A stretch of DNA of 64,000 nt from Anaerolineaceae bacterium (GTDB lineage Bacteria > Chloroflexota > Anaerolineae > Anaerolineales > Anaerolineaceae), in assembly GCA_016841525.1 (NCBI GenBank), contig JAENYZ010000005.1, positions 85,084-149,083 of the forward strand. Direction: 5' to 3'. Shown here piece by piece: positions 15,845 through 23,757 of this stretch (the stretch's first letter is position 1; the number at the start of each line of letters is the position of its first letter). The notes under the pieces are model-generated. The model saw only the letters and a list, made by a program, of their open reading frames with translations, was not told where the DNA came from and made no database searches. A program made the position numbers and the translations under genes.

Positions 15845-16765
15845 ATGGCAAGCTCACTACAAAATGGCATCAACGCAGCAAAAGCCGGGCGCATGGACAC
15901 CGCGCTTGAACATTTGAAAGATGCAATCATTGAAGAGCCGCAAAAAGCTGATGTTTGGGTATGGATTGCTGCCATCATCGATGATCTTGACAAGCAGGAG
16001 ATTTTTCTTGAAAAAGCCCTGGATATTGATCCTCAAAACATCCCAGCGCAGCGCGGCATGGCATACCTCCAAAAACGAAAACAGGACCAGTCCGGCAAGA
16101 CCGATGACCACCTCTCCGATCACACCCGCCCGATTTCACCATTTCCGGCATCCGACGATGCAAAAAAACGGGAGAATTTCTCTGGATGGAGCAAGATTTC
16201 ACCTTCAGAAATTCTAAAATTCCAGGACTCTTCTGAGAATGGGCCCAAAAAATCTAAAACCGCAAAAGACACAAACAGGCTGACCCCCTTTGAAATCGGA
16301 TTGCTGGGTGTTGTTGTGATTGTATTTTCGATCATCGGCATTTTAGCAGCAAGCGCCATATTTGAGTTTGAACTTCCCATTGCATTTCTGTCTTCAAATC
16401 GTCCCGACCTGGCATCACCACCGCCGTATCCTGGGGTATTCCTGTATGAAAACGAAGCTTTTTATGACATCCGGGGAAATGAAGGCTTGCCAAACTCAGA
16501 AGAAGGCATCCCAACCAGCACTTCAGATAAACCAGTACTCGTTCTCTTGCAGGATGCTTCCAATCCAGATCAAATGAAACTGATCTATCAGAATGGTGAT
16601 TATGTTCCATTCAGTGTTTATCCGGGCAAAGGAGATGCGGAACTCATTCGACCCATCTCAGCATTGGATAACGGCTTATACTGCTTGCAATATGACTTGG
16701 GCTTGGCGGAAGACACGATCAATTACTGGTGTTTTAAAGTCATGATTGATGGGGAAAACAACTGA
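15845..16765 (+). CDS. TPR-containing single-pass membrane protein of unknown function
   Basis: ATG 15845 is chosen because GGAGAA stands 6 bases upstream. The 306-residue protein begins with two to three tetratricopeptide-like units (NGINAAKAGRMDTALEHLKD; EEPQKADVWVWIAAIIDDLD; IDPQNIPAQRGMAYLQK), then a charged linker, one membrane helix (GLLGVVVIVFSIIGILAAS, around residue 160) and an outside domain of ~120 residues. The topology puts the TPRs in the cytoplasm. Such TPR-helix-linker proteins are common in Chloroflexota; I cannot assign a role. It is a single gene. Confidence 0.8.
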   Translation: MASSLQNGINAAKAGRMDTALEHLKDAIIEEPQKADVWVWIAAIIDDLDKQEIFLEKALDIDPQNIPAQRGMAYLQKRKQDQSGKTDDHLSDHTRPISPFPASDDAKKRENFSGWSKISPSEILKFQDSSENGPKKSKTAKDTNRLTPFEIGLLGVVVIVFSIIGILAASAIFEFELPIAFLSSNRPDLASPPPYPGVFLYENEAFYDIRGNEGLPNSEEGIPTSTSDKPVLVLLQDASNPDQMKLIYQNGDYVPFSVYPGKGDAELIRPISALDNGLYCLQYDLGLAEDTINYWCFKVMIDGENN

Positions 16766-16812
16766 ACCAGATAATGTGATGATTTGGCTCATGATTGGTG
16801 CAAAAATTCAGC

Positions 16813-16840
16813 TTCACAAACAACCCAATTGACTTATAAT
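16813..16840 (+). promoter_or_regulatory. Promoter of the transhydrogenase/GH4 operon
   Basis: TTCACA (16813-16818) and a perfect -10 TATAAT (16835-16840) are 16 bases apart, upstream of AAAGGA and ATG 16878. Confidence 0.6.
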
Positions 16841-16877
16841 CATCGCGGTGATATCACATTTCTTATAAAGGATATTA

Positions 16878-19145
16878 ATGCCCATTCATACGATCATTGA
16901 TGCAAAATTCATCGCGCCAGATATTAAAAAATTTATCATTAGCGCACCCATCATCGCACAAAATCGCCAGGCAGGTCAATTTGCTGTCGTTCAGGTCGCT
17001 GAGACCGGTGAAAGAATCCCTATGACCATAGTGGATTCAGACGCGAAAGCTGGGACAATTACATTGATTATCCAGGCCGTGGGAAAATCAACCCTTGAGA
17101 TGAACCAGCTCGAAGCCGGCGACGGGATACATCACCTTGTAGGCCCCCTGGGAACCCCCTCAAGGATCGAAAACTTTGGCCATGTGGTCGTCATTGGCGG
17201 GGGCGTCGGCACAGGTGTCAGTTTTCCCCAGGCAAAAGCCCTCAAAGCTGCAGGTAACCACGTTACGGTCATCATCGGCGCAAAAACACGATCAAAAGTC
17301 ATCCTGGAAGAAGAAATCAGGCAAATTGCAGATGAGGTTCTAATTTGCACCGACGACGGCACGTATGGGGAAAAAGGCTTTGTCACAAAGATCTTGCGAG
17401 ATTTGATCGATGCAGGGAAATCCATCGACTATGTTTTGGCGATCGGTCCCTTATTGATGATGCAAGCCGTGGTAAACATCACCCGTCCATTGGGGATTCA
17501 AACCTCCGTAAGTCTGAACCCGATCATGGTCGATGCAACCGGCATGTGCGGGGGATGCCGTGTGACCATCGGCGACCAGGTCCGGTTTACCTGCGTTGAC
17601 GGGCCAGATTTCGATGGTTTCCTGGTAGATTTCGAGAACATCCTCCAGCGAAACAAGACCTATGAGCATGAAGAGCGGTGCGCGCTTGAAACCGCGATGG
17701 CAAAGCTGGAAGACACCCAATTACCGATGAAATCATCCCGCCCAAGTATGGCAGCACATCCACGACTCGACCTCAACGGAGATTTCAATGAGGTCAGCCT
17801 TGGGCTTTCAGAAGCACAGGCTCAAATCGAAGCGCAGCGCTGTTTAATTTGCCGCAACCCGCAGTGTGTTGATGGCTGTCCTGTTGGCGTAAAAATTCCA
17901 GACTTTATTCAACAGATCACTGCTGGGGAGTATATCCAGGCGTCCAGGATCATCAAAGAGGATAATGTTTTGGCAGCTGTGTGCAGCAGGGTATGCCCCC
18001 AGGAGAACCAGTGTGAAGGGTCATGCATCCTCAGCAAGCGCGGCGAACCGATTGCAATTGGGGCGCTGGCACGTTTTGCCACAGATTATGACCGGCAGCA
18101 CGGGGATCCCAAATCGGCCAAGGTTTCTGCACCCATAAAAACTGGCAAGAAGGTGGCTGTGGTTGGCTCAGGTCCATCGGGGCTGGCGTGTGCTGGTGAC
18201 CTGGTCAATCTGGGTTACCAGGTGACCATATTTGAAGCCTTCCACACCTTCGGCGGGGTCTTAACCTACGGAATACCGGAATTTCGTTTACCAAAGGTCA
18301 TTGTCAATGAAGAAATTTATGCCCTAGCGGCAAAGGGCGTAAAATTTCAGGGCGATACGGTCATCGGTAAAACCTATACCCTCGATGACTTGTTTAATAG
18401 CCTGGGATTTGATGCCGTCTTCATCGGCGTGGGTGCAGGCCTGCCCTATTTCATGAACGTGCCGGGTGAAAACCTGGTGGGGATTTATTCTTCAAATGAA
18501 TTCCTGACGCGCGTTAACCTGATGAAAGCCTATAAATTCCCGGAATATGACACCCCGATGATCGACTGCCACGGCAAACATGTTGCAGTGATTGGCGGCG
18601 GTAACACCGCGTTGGATTCTGCCCGTGTTGCCCTTCGGCTTGGCGCGAAAAAGTCGAGCATCATCTACCGACGAACCGAACATGAGATGCCTGCCCGCAG
18701 GGAAGAGATCAAACATGGACAGCAAGAAGGAATTGAATTTCACTTCCTGAACAACCCCACCGCTTTCATTGGTGATGAACAGGGTCATGTGACGGGTATG
18801 CAGTTGATCCGCATGGCACTGGGAGAGCCGGATTCCTCCGGTCGGCGACGTCCCATCCCCATAGAAGGCTCAGAATACGACATGCCAGTTGACCTTGTGA
18901 TCGTGGCGATAGGCAACGGTCCCAACCCTATTTTGTTGAGCACGACACCTGAAATCAAATGCAATAAATGGGGTAATATCATGGTCGACGACGACTTTTC
19001 AACCAGCATGCCCGGTGTCTTTGCTGGCGGTGATATTGTCACAGGCAGTGCGACGGTGATCCTGGCGATGGGCGCTGGACGTCGGGCTGCCCGAGCAATT
19101 GACACCTATATCCAATCTAAATCAAAAGCAGCAGAAAAGGGTTAA
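16878..19145 (+). CDS. Fused NfnA-NfnB-type NADH-dependent ferredoxin:NADP+ oxidoreductase
   Basis: This 755-residue protein joins two enzymes usually encoded separately. Residues ~1-270 are an NfnA/SudB-like FAD and NAD-binding unit (GHVVVIGGGVGTG) with a [2Fe-2S] cysteine set (GMCGGCRVTIGDQVRFTC). Residues ~300-755 are an NfnB/GltA-like unit: Fe-S cysteines (CLICRNPQCVDGCPVGVKIP; CSRVCPQENQCEGSC), then two Rossmann sites (VAVVGSGPSGLACAGDLV; HVAVIGGGNTALDSA) and GVFAGGDIVTG. Known Nfn complexes couple NADPH, NADH and ferredoxin by flavin-based electron bifurcation in anaerobes. An alternative is a glutamate-synthase-like or sulfide-related reductase. It is followed 3 bases later by the GH4 gene. 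Confidence 0.88.
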   Translation: MPIHTIIDAKFIAPDIKKFIISAPIIAQNRQAGQFAVVQVAETGERIPMTIVDSDAKAGTITLIIQAVGKSTLEMNQLEAGDGIHHLVGPLGTPSRIENFGHVVVIGGGVGTGVSFPQAKALKAAGNHVTVIIGAKTRSKVILEEEIRQIADEVLICTDDGTYGEKGFVTKILRDLIDAGKSIDYVLAIGPLLMMQAVVNITRPLGIQTSVSLNPIMVDATGMCGGCRVTIGDQVRFTCVDGPDFDGFLVDFENILQRNKTYEHEERCALETAMAKLEDTQLPMKSSRPSMAAHPRLDLNGDFNEVSLGLSEAQAQIEAQRCLICRNPQCVDGCPVGVKIPDFIQQITAGEYIQASRIIKEDNVLAAVCSRVCPQENQCEGSCILSKRGEPIAIGALARFATDYDRQHGDPKSAKVSAPIKTGKKVAVVGSGPSGLACAGDLVNLGYQVTIFEAFHTFGGVLTYGIPEFRLPKVIVNEEIYALAAKGVKFQGDTVIGKTYTLDDLFNSLGFDAVFIGVGAGLPYFMNVPGENLVGIYSSNEFLTRVNLMKAYKFPEYDTPMIDCHGKHVAVIGGGNTALDSARVALRLGAKKSSIIYRRTEHEMPARREEIKHGQQEGIEFHFLNNPTAFIGDEQGHVTGMQLIRMALGEPDSSGRRRPIPIEGSEYDMPVDLVIVAIGNGPNPILLSTTPEIKCNKWGNIMVDDDFSTSMPGVFAGGDIVTGSATVILAMGAGRRAARAIDTYIQSKSKAAEKG

Positions 19146-19148
19146 AAA

Positions 19149-20543
19149 ATGGCTCATCCTACAAAAATCGTCTGCATTGGCGCCGGGAGTTACTCCTTTG
19201 GCATCACCACACTGGTCTCGCTGTTACGCAGTGAAACCTTGAAGGGAAGCGAGCTGGTTCTGGTTGACCGTAATGAAGCCCATTTGGAGATCATGCTAAA
19301 TCTCATAACATGGCTCAACGAGGTCTGGGGAAGCAGCATGCGCATCAGCGCACAAACCAACCACCGTGACGCACTGGCAGGTGCACAATTTGTGATCAAT
19401 GCTATCGAGGTCGGTCCTCGTGAAGGGTTGTGGGAGTCAGACTATCGAATCCCGCTCAAATACGGTCTGCGCCAACCCTACGCTGAAAACAGCGGCCCGG
19501 GCGGCTTTGCCCATGCTGCTCGCAACATTTTGCCCGTATTGGAAATTGCACACGACATGGAAAGGCTGTGTCCCGACGCCTTGTTCATCAATTTCACCAA
19601 CCCCATGCAGCGAATTTGCGCTGCCGTCCACCGGCACAGCAAGATCAAGGTCGTTGGCCTGTGCCACCAGCTCGGTGCGGGATATGCCATGGTAGGTAAA
19701 ACTTTGGCTGAAGATCTGGATATCAGCATCCCATCAGATTTCACCAGCACTCATGCCAGCCGAAAATATACCACCGGGATGAAATCCGCATCATTGCAAG
19801 CCCTTGGAAAAGTAAAAATCACCGCGGCAGGCGTCAACCACTTCACCTGGATGCTCGCCCTGCGCAACCGTCACACCGGAGAAGACCTGTATCCCCTGTT
19901 TCGGGAGCGCTGGAAGGCGATGCCAGTAGCCTTCGAACCCCTAACCCAGCGCGTCTTTGAAGCCTTTGACCTGTTCCCCATCCCGGGCGATGAACACCTA
20001 TGCGAATACCTCCCCTGGGTCAGCGACCCCCTTACCAAACCCTGGGAAAAATACGAGCTTGAACTCTACGAATGGGACGAGCACAGCCAGGAACGGGATG
20101 ATAAATGGGAGAACCTGGCAGAAGCGATCCAAAACCAGGAAGACCCTCAAGCTTTCATCCCGGATTTCAGCGAAGGCGCACCGGAAATCATCGAAAATAT
20201 CCTCAATGACAGCGACCTGGTATGGGAGGCGGTCAATGTTCCCAATCGGGGATACATCCCGAACCTCCCTGAGGATGCCATCATCGAGCTGCCCGGATTG
20301 CTAAATGCCAGCGGCGTCACAGGCATCCCGGTAGGTGAGATACCCGAAGGCATTACTGAACTGCTGCGGCGAGAGATCACCGTCAGCCACCTCACCGTGG
20401 ATTCAGTCGTCCAGGGAGATCGCGGTTTGGCTTTGCAAGCCCTGCTGCTGGACCCTGTTATCCGTGACATGGATGTAGCCAAACTGGTGCTGGTTGATTA
20501 CCTGGAGACCTATCGGGAACATCTGCCAAGCTTCTGGGTGTAA
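19149..20543 (+). CDS. Glycoside hydrolase family 4 enzyme (NAD-dependent alpha-glycosidase type)
   Basis: The 464-residue protein has the GH4 N-terminal NAD-binding motif (IVCIGAGSYSFG), the NAIEVG segment, NFTNPMQRI and GLCHQLG with the Cys-His metal ligands, and GVNHFTW with a further His ligand. GH4 enzymes cleave alpha- or beta-glycosides through NAD+ and Mn2+-assisted oxidation-elimination in the cytoplasm. Subfamily and sugar specificity cannot be read from sequence alone; it is nearer the alpha-galactosidase/alpha-glucuronidase group than the phospho-glucosidases. It is co-transcribed with the transhydrogenase fusion (3-base gap), an unusual pairing. Confidence 0.85.
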   Translation: MAHPTKIVCIGAGSYSFGITTLVSLLRSETLKGSELVLVDRNEAHLEIMLNLITWLNEVWGSSMRISAQTNHRDALAGAQFVINAIEVGPREGLWESDYRIPLKYGLRQPYAENSGPGGFAHAARNILPVLEIAHDMERLCPDALFINFTNPMQRICAAVHRHSKIKVVGLCHQLGAGYAMVGKTLAEDLDISIPSDFTSTHASRKYTTGMKSASLQALGKVKITAAGVNHFTWMLALRNRHTGEDLYPLFRERWKAMPVAFEPLTQRVFEAFDLFPIPGDEHLCEYLPWVSDPLTKPWEKYELELYEWDEHSQERDDKWENLAEAIQNQEDPQAFIPDFSEGAPEIIENILNDSDLVWEAVNVPNRGYIPNLPEDAIIELPGLLNASGVTGIPVGEIPEGITELLRREITVSHLTVDSVVQGDRGLALQALLLDPVIRDMDVAKLVLVDYLETYREHLPSFWV

Positions 20544-20609
20544 AGAGGAAATCTTCGTTTGAATGAATTGTGGTAAAAATAAAGCAAATCTTATAATTCG
20601 GAGTTGACA

Positions 20610-20912
20610 ATGACCAATACCCCCCAGAACCCAAACAATTCAAGCACCTCAGGATTTATGCGGTTTGTATCAGAGCCTCTTTCATCACGTGGCTGGCCGC
20701 GCTGGCTGGTTTACCTGCTGGGATTGATCGGCGGTGCCTATATACTCAATCCCACCATGGGCATCCTCGAACTCATCCCCGACAACCTGCCGATTGTCGG
20801 CAACCTTGACGAAGGCGCTGCTATGATGATGGTGCTTGCCGGTATCGTGGAAGTCCTGGAGGGTAGAAAACTAAAACGCGCCCAAAAGCAAGCAAATAGG
20901 GAGCAGGAGTAA
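20610..20912 (+). CDS. Small DUF1232/YkvA-like membrane protein
   Basis: ATG 20610 is preferred over TTG 20604 because GGAG stands 6 bases upstream of it. The protein of about 100 residues has a disordered Asn/Ser-rich N-terminus, a hydrophobic helix (RWLVYLLGLIGGAYILNP), and the DUF1232 signature ELIPDNLPIVGNLDEGAAM, then a charged tail. Known members are inner-membrane proteins of unknown function. It lies 66 bases after the GH4 gene and may be part of that transcript. Confidence 0.75.
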   Translation: MTNTPQNPNNSSTSGFMRFVSEPLSSRGWPRWLVYLLGLIGGAYILNPTMGILELIPDNLPIVGNLDEGAAMMMVLAGIVEVLEGRKLKRAQKQANREQE

Positions 20913-21081
20913 TCCCCTTCCCTTCAGGGAGAGAATAGGTCTAAACTCAGATATTTTATATGCATTATGGATGAATTTTCCTAATTCGATCATGGAAAAA
21001 GTCATCAATTATTAATGTCAAAATCTACCAGCTAAAATCCCCTTTCCTTCAGGGAGGGGGCAGGGGGTAGGTCAAAGATTA
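20911..21081. repeat. Two copies of a dispersed CCTTCAGGGAGGGG-type intergenic repeat
   Basis: At 20911-20938 CCCCTTCCCTTCAGGGAGAG and then AATAGGTC, and at about 21037-21081 CCCCTTTCCTTCAGGGAGGG and then CAGGGGGTAGGTC, are two copies of one element that pairs with itself (CCCTTTCCTTCAGGGAGGG). Related pieces occur near 15560 and 57880. No coding potential. The whole gap 20913-21264 holds these repeats and the cold-shock gene leader. Confidence 0.6.
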
Positions 21082-21129
21082 GCTATACTGAAATCTACTT
21101 GACTCTCTTCGAAAACCGGTTTGAATATA

Positions 21130-21158
21130 TTGACGGCTTTAAAATTCCATAGTATAAA
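21130..21158 (+). promoter_or_regulatory. Cold-shock gene promoter and ~100-base leader
   Basis: TTGACG (21130-21135), exactly 17 bases, and TATAAA (21153-21158) form a strong promoter. Transcription from about 21165 would give a 100-base untranslated leader before ATG 21265, the usual length for cold-shock mRNAs whose leader folds differently at low temperature. Confidence 0.7.
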
Positions 21159-21264
21159 TGTGATTGTAGGTTAACGGAAGTTCGATAAGACAGAATCGTT
21201 TTGTTCTTGTTTGGAACGTACGTTAGCAGTTGAGTAGAAATTTTTAAAAAGGAGGTTTCCAAGC

Positions 21265-21480
21265 ATGGCAGAACGAGAACTTGGCGTTGTCAAGTGGTTC
21301 AATGGCGAAAAAGGCTACGGCTTCATTCAACGCGATAACGGTGAAAAAGACGTTTTCGTACACTTCTCGGCGATCAAAGCTGAGGGTTTCCGAACCCTTC
21401 GCGAAGGTCAGCGAGTTGAATTCGAAGTAGCAGAAGGCGATAAAGGGCCCCAGGCCCAGAACGTCGATGTCATTGAGTAG
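21265..21480 (+). CDS. Cold shock domain protein (CspA family)
   Basis: The 71-residue protein is a single cold-shock domain with both RNA-binding motifs: RNP1 KGYGFIQ and RNP2 VFVHFSAI. It binds single-stranded RNA/DNA and melts RNA secondary structure in the cytoplasm. A perfect AGGAGG ribosome site is 10 bases upstream of ATG. It is a stand-alone gene with its own promoter, long leader and terminator. Confidence 0.96.
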   Translation: MAERELGVVKWFNGEKGYGFIQRDNGEKDVFVHFSAIKAEGFRTLREGQRVEFEVAEGDKGPQAQNVDVIE

Positions 21481-21500
21481 ACAGTAATTATTCTATTAGA

Positions 21501-21534
21501 AAAATGCGGTGCTTTTTCAAGCACCGCATTTTCG
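21501..21534. terminator. Bidirectional terminator between csp and the LigD-PE gene
   Basis: AAAATGCGGTGCTT and AAGCACCGCATTTT form a 14-base-pair stem with a TTTC loop. A- and T-runs on both sides let it work for the convergent genes on either strand. Confidence 0.8.
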
Positions 21535-21543
21535 TTTAATAAC

Positions 21544-22152
21544 TTATTCTTTTTTCTCAAACGCCTCACGCATTTCTTCCAGGTTCAACCCCGATTTGAC
21601 CGAGTTGGGCTCCGTTGACGTGGGGTTGCGTCGGGCATCAGCGCCGTCATCATCCATCTTGATTAGCAGCCAGCGCGGCTTCTCACCCTTGCCCGTGCGA
21701 ATCAAAGCGTAACCGCCCTGGAGCTTTTGCCCCTCCAGCCAGATCGTCACATGCCCGCCTTCAATCTGTGCTTTAAGGGACGGCACTTCACCATTCTCAT
21801 CCTCCTCCTTGAGGTTGCGATACGTGCCACGATCCCAGATGATCATCGTTCCGCCGCCGTACTCCCCCTCCGGGATCACACCCTCAAAATCGGCATACCC
21901 CAGGGGATGGTCTTCGGTTGGGATTGCCAAACGTTTAACGCTCGGGTCCGTGGAAGGCCCCTTGGGTACCGCCCAGGACTTGAGCACACTGTCCACCTCG
22001 ATCCGAAAATCATAGTGCAGGCTGGTAGCCTGGTGCTTTTGAATCACAAAGACCGGACGCCCCTCCGCCCAATCAAAGCTGACTTTTTCATCACCGGGTT
22101 CGGTCGTCTTGTTGAAGTCCCGTTTCTTTTTGTAGTCTGCAAGTTTATCCAT
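21544..22152 (-). CDS. Stand-alone LigD-type 3'-phosphoesterase domain protein
   Basis: The start ATG 22152 is preferred over GTG 22167 because AAGGGA precedes it at correct spacing. The ~202-residue protein carries the PE-domain signatures: FVIQKHQATSLHYDFRIE (His and Asp metal/catalytic residues), LKSWAVPKGPS, YADFEGVIPEGEYGGG, and the GYALIRTG..RWLLIKMDD end. In LigD this domain removes 3' phosphates or ribonucleotides at breaks before ligation. No ligase, polymerase domain or Ku gene is nearby, so it may act alone or with partners elsewhere. It is followed by a low-complexity acidic/serine tail. Confidence 0.9.
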   Translation of the reverse strand: MDKLADYKKKRDFNKTTEPGDEKVSFDWAEGRPVFVIQKHQATSLHYDFRIEVDSVLKSWAVPKGPSTDPSVKRLAIPTEDHPLGYADFEGVIPEGEYGGGTMIIWDRGTYRNLKEEDENGEVPSLKAQIEGGHVTIWLEGQKLQGGYALIRTGKGEKPRWLLIKMDDDGADARRNPTSTEPNSVKSGLNLEEMREAFEKKE

Positions 22153-22273
22153 GCGCCATCCCTTCACTGCTCTATTTCAATTGAAAAGTGAAATTAATTT
22201 AACACAGGCATTAACAGCCATGATTGGCTTAATTTTAATGCATAAACGTGAACAACGAGCTTTGATGCCGGTC

Positions 22274-22849
22274 TCAGACCCTCAACGACCCACGGAAACC
22301 CCGGGCAGCATAGTAAGAATCTGCGCCGTTGTGATAAACCCACACGGTATCATATCGCCGATCGCCAAAGATTGCGCCGCCCAGCGCCCTGACCTTCGAA
22401 GGTGTGACCAGCCAGCTCGAGGTCGACGTATCGAATTCGCCAAGGGTTTGCAGATGGCGGTATTCTGCTTCCGTCAACAGTGCAATACCCATGGCTTCTG
22501 CCATCGCAAAGGCGCTGCCTGCCGGCTTATTTTTCTTCCGAGATTCCAGGGCTTCCTGGTCGTAGCATAGGCTGCGTCGCCCTTCCGGGCTCTGGGGAGC
22601 ACAGTCATAAAACATGTATTCGCCAGACGCGTCATCATAGCCAACGACGTCCGGTTCACCGCCCGTTCGTTCCATTTCGTTCAAGGACCACAGCTTATTG
22701 GGATGAGCATCCAGCTTAGCTCGCACATCTGCCCAATTAAGATCTGGGTGGCGGTCTGTGTTGGCTTCAAAACGGGATTGCAATGTGCTCAGCAGGCTTT
22801 CAGCTTGTTCAGTATTTAATTTATTTGGACTATTTTTATCTTCTTTCAT
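22274..22849 (-). CDS. DUF4256 family protein
   Basis: The 191-residue soluble protein matches the DUF4256 pattern: SLLSTLQSRFEANTDRHPDL near the start, a central TGGEPDVVGYD, YDCAPQSPEGRRSLCYD, and GALGGAIFGDRRYDTVWVYHNGA-like end (here RALGGAIFGDRRYDTVWVYH). Function unknown. It is upstream of the LigD-PE gene on the same strand with a 120-base gap, so probably a separate transcript. Confidence 0.85.
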   Translation of the reverse strand: MKEDKNSPNKLNTEQAESLLSTLQSRFEANTDRHPDLNWADVRAKLDAHPNKLWSLNEMERTGGEPDVVGYDDASGEYMFYDCAPQSPEGRRSLCYDQEALESRKKNKPAGSAFAMAEAMGIALLTEAEYRHLQTLGEFDTSTSSWLVTPSKVRALGGAIFGDRRYDTVWVYHNGADSYYAARGFRGSLRV

Positions 22850-23757
22850 ATTTGAATCTTACCTCAGCTTTGCAAGAATACAAAATTATTTCTACCAATT
22901 ATTAAAATCATTGCCATGTTTTCAGTCTGGTACTTAGAACAGCTCTGCTTCGCTCCAGAGCGGATGGATTTGCCTATCCTGAAGCGCCAACGAAGGAAAC
23001 CATCGACCTCACGAATATGGAAAATAATCCTAAGAAATATTCAACAACATAATTAAGAAACGGGTATAATCTTGTTTAGTTCGTTGATCTCATATCGATT
23101 GATGAATTAGCAGACGATCAGAGTTGCAACTCTGGTCGTTTGCGCTTATACATCAACCCTAATGAAACCTCATATTAACCCCTTATAGTAAAATCCAAAA
23201 CCCTATTTGTTCCACAGTGTTAAGCAAATTGGGTGTTTTTCATGTGAAAAGTGTCGAGCCTGGACGATTTGCCGATCCCTTTTTCCAGGATACCGAAACC
23301 TCACAGCAACGCCCCCCAAAAATCCACTTAATTATACAAACTTCCCTTCTGAGGAGCATTTAATTGCCCACTCCCATCGGGAATTCCGTTTCGTTCCTGC
23401 TCCCTTTGGGAGTTTCACTACGTTACAGGAGGACTAATTTGCCTGTCCTGAACCGCCAGCGTAGGAAACCGTCGACCTCACCTGCTACAACCAATTGTAA
23501 TCCAGTTGAACGAAGGATTTCTGACTTATTTATCAAAGAAATAAACCACAAACCTTGATGGCTGTCTGACTATCCGTATTAATTGTCTATGCAGTTTTCG
23601 GATGTTCTAGTGGGGGTGATAGCTCATCTTTGCCAAAGAAATATCTAAAACACAGAATACTGGTATAACCTGGGGGGTACCGTTGCACTCCTTGGCGGGG
23701 GGGGGCGTTTCCGGAGCGCTAAATGCGTGGGGCTCTTTCGGTTCCAGGCCGGGCACC
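22850..23757. other. Gene-free stretch with two degenerate tRNA-Pro-end copies
   Basis: No credible gene is present. Around 22934-23013 and 23370-23485 the sequence follows the pattern GGAGTT..CACTTCGCTCCAGAG-CGGAYGGATTTG..CGTCGACCTCAC found at 25235-25292, but with a 28-base insertion (CCTATCCTGAAGCGCCAACG.. and CCTGTCCTGAACCGCCAGCG..) replacing the tRNA T-loop. A hairpin with stem CGATCAGAGTT/AACTCTGGTCG lies at 23115-23138 without a T-run, and a run of ten G around 23697-23706. The segment AAACCTCATATTAACC near 23166 also occurs at 38296. Confidence 0.6.

Noticed and set aside
23207-23558. Two small plus-strand frames (76 and 64 codons)
   Set aside because: They run through degenerate tRNA-Pro copies, have no ribosome site and show no domain.
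23690-23710. Run of ten G as a G-quadruplex or phase-variation tract
   Set aside because: It lies in gene-free sequence just beyond the 3' end of the serine hydrolase gene, not in a promoter or reading frame, so no switching role can be supported.
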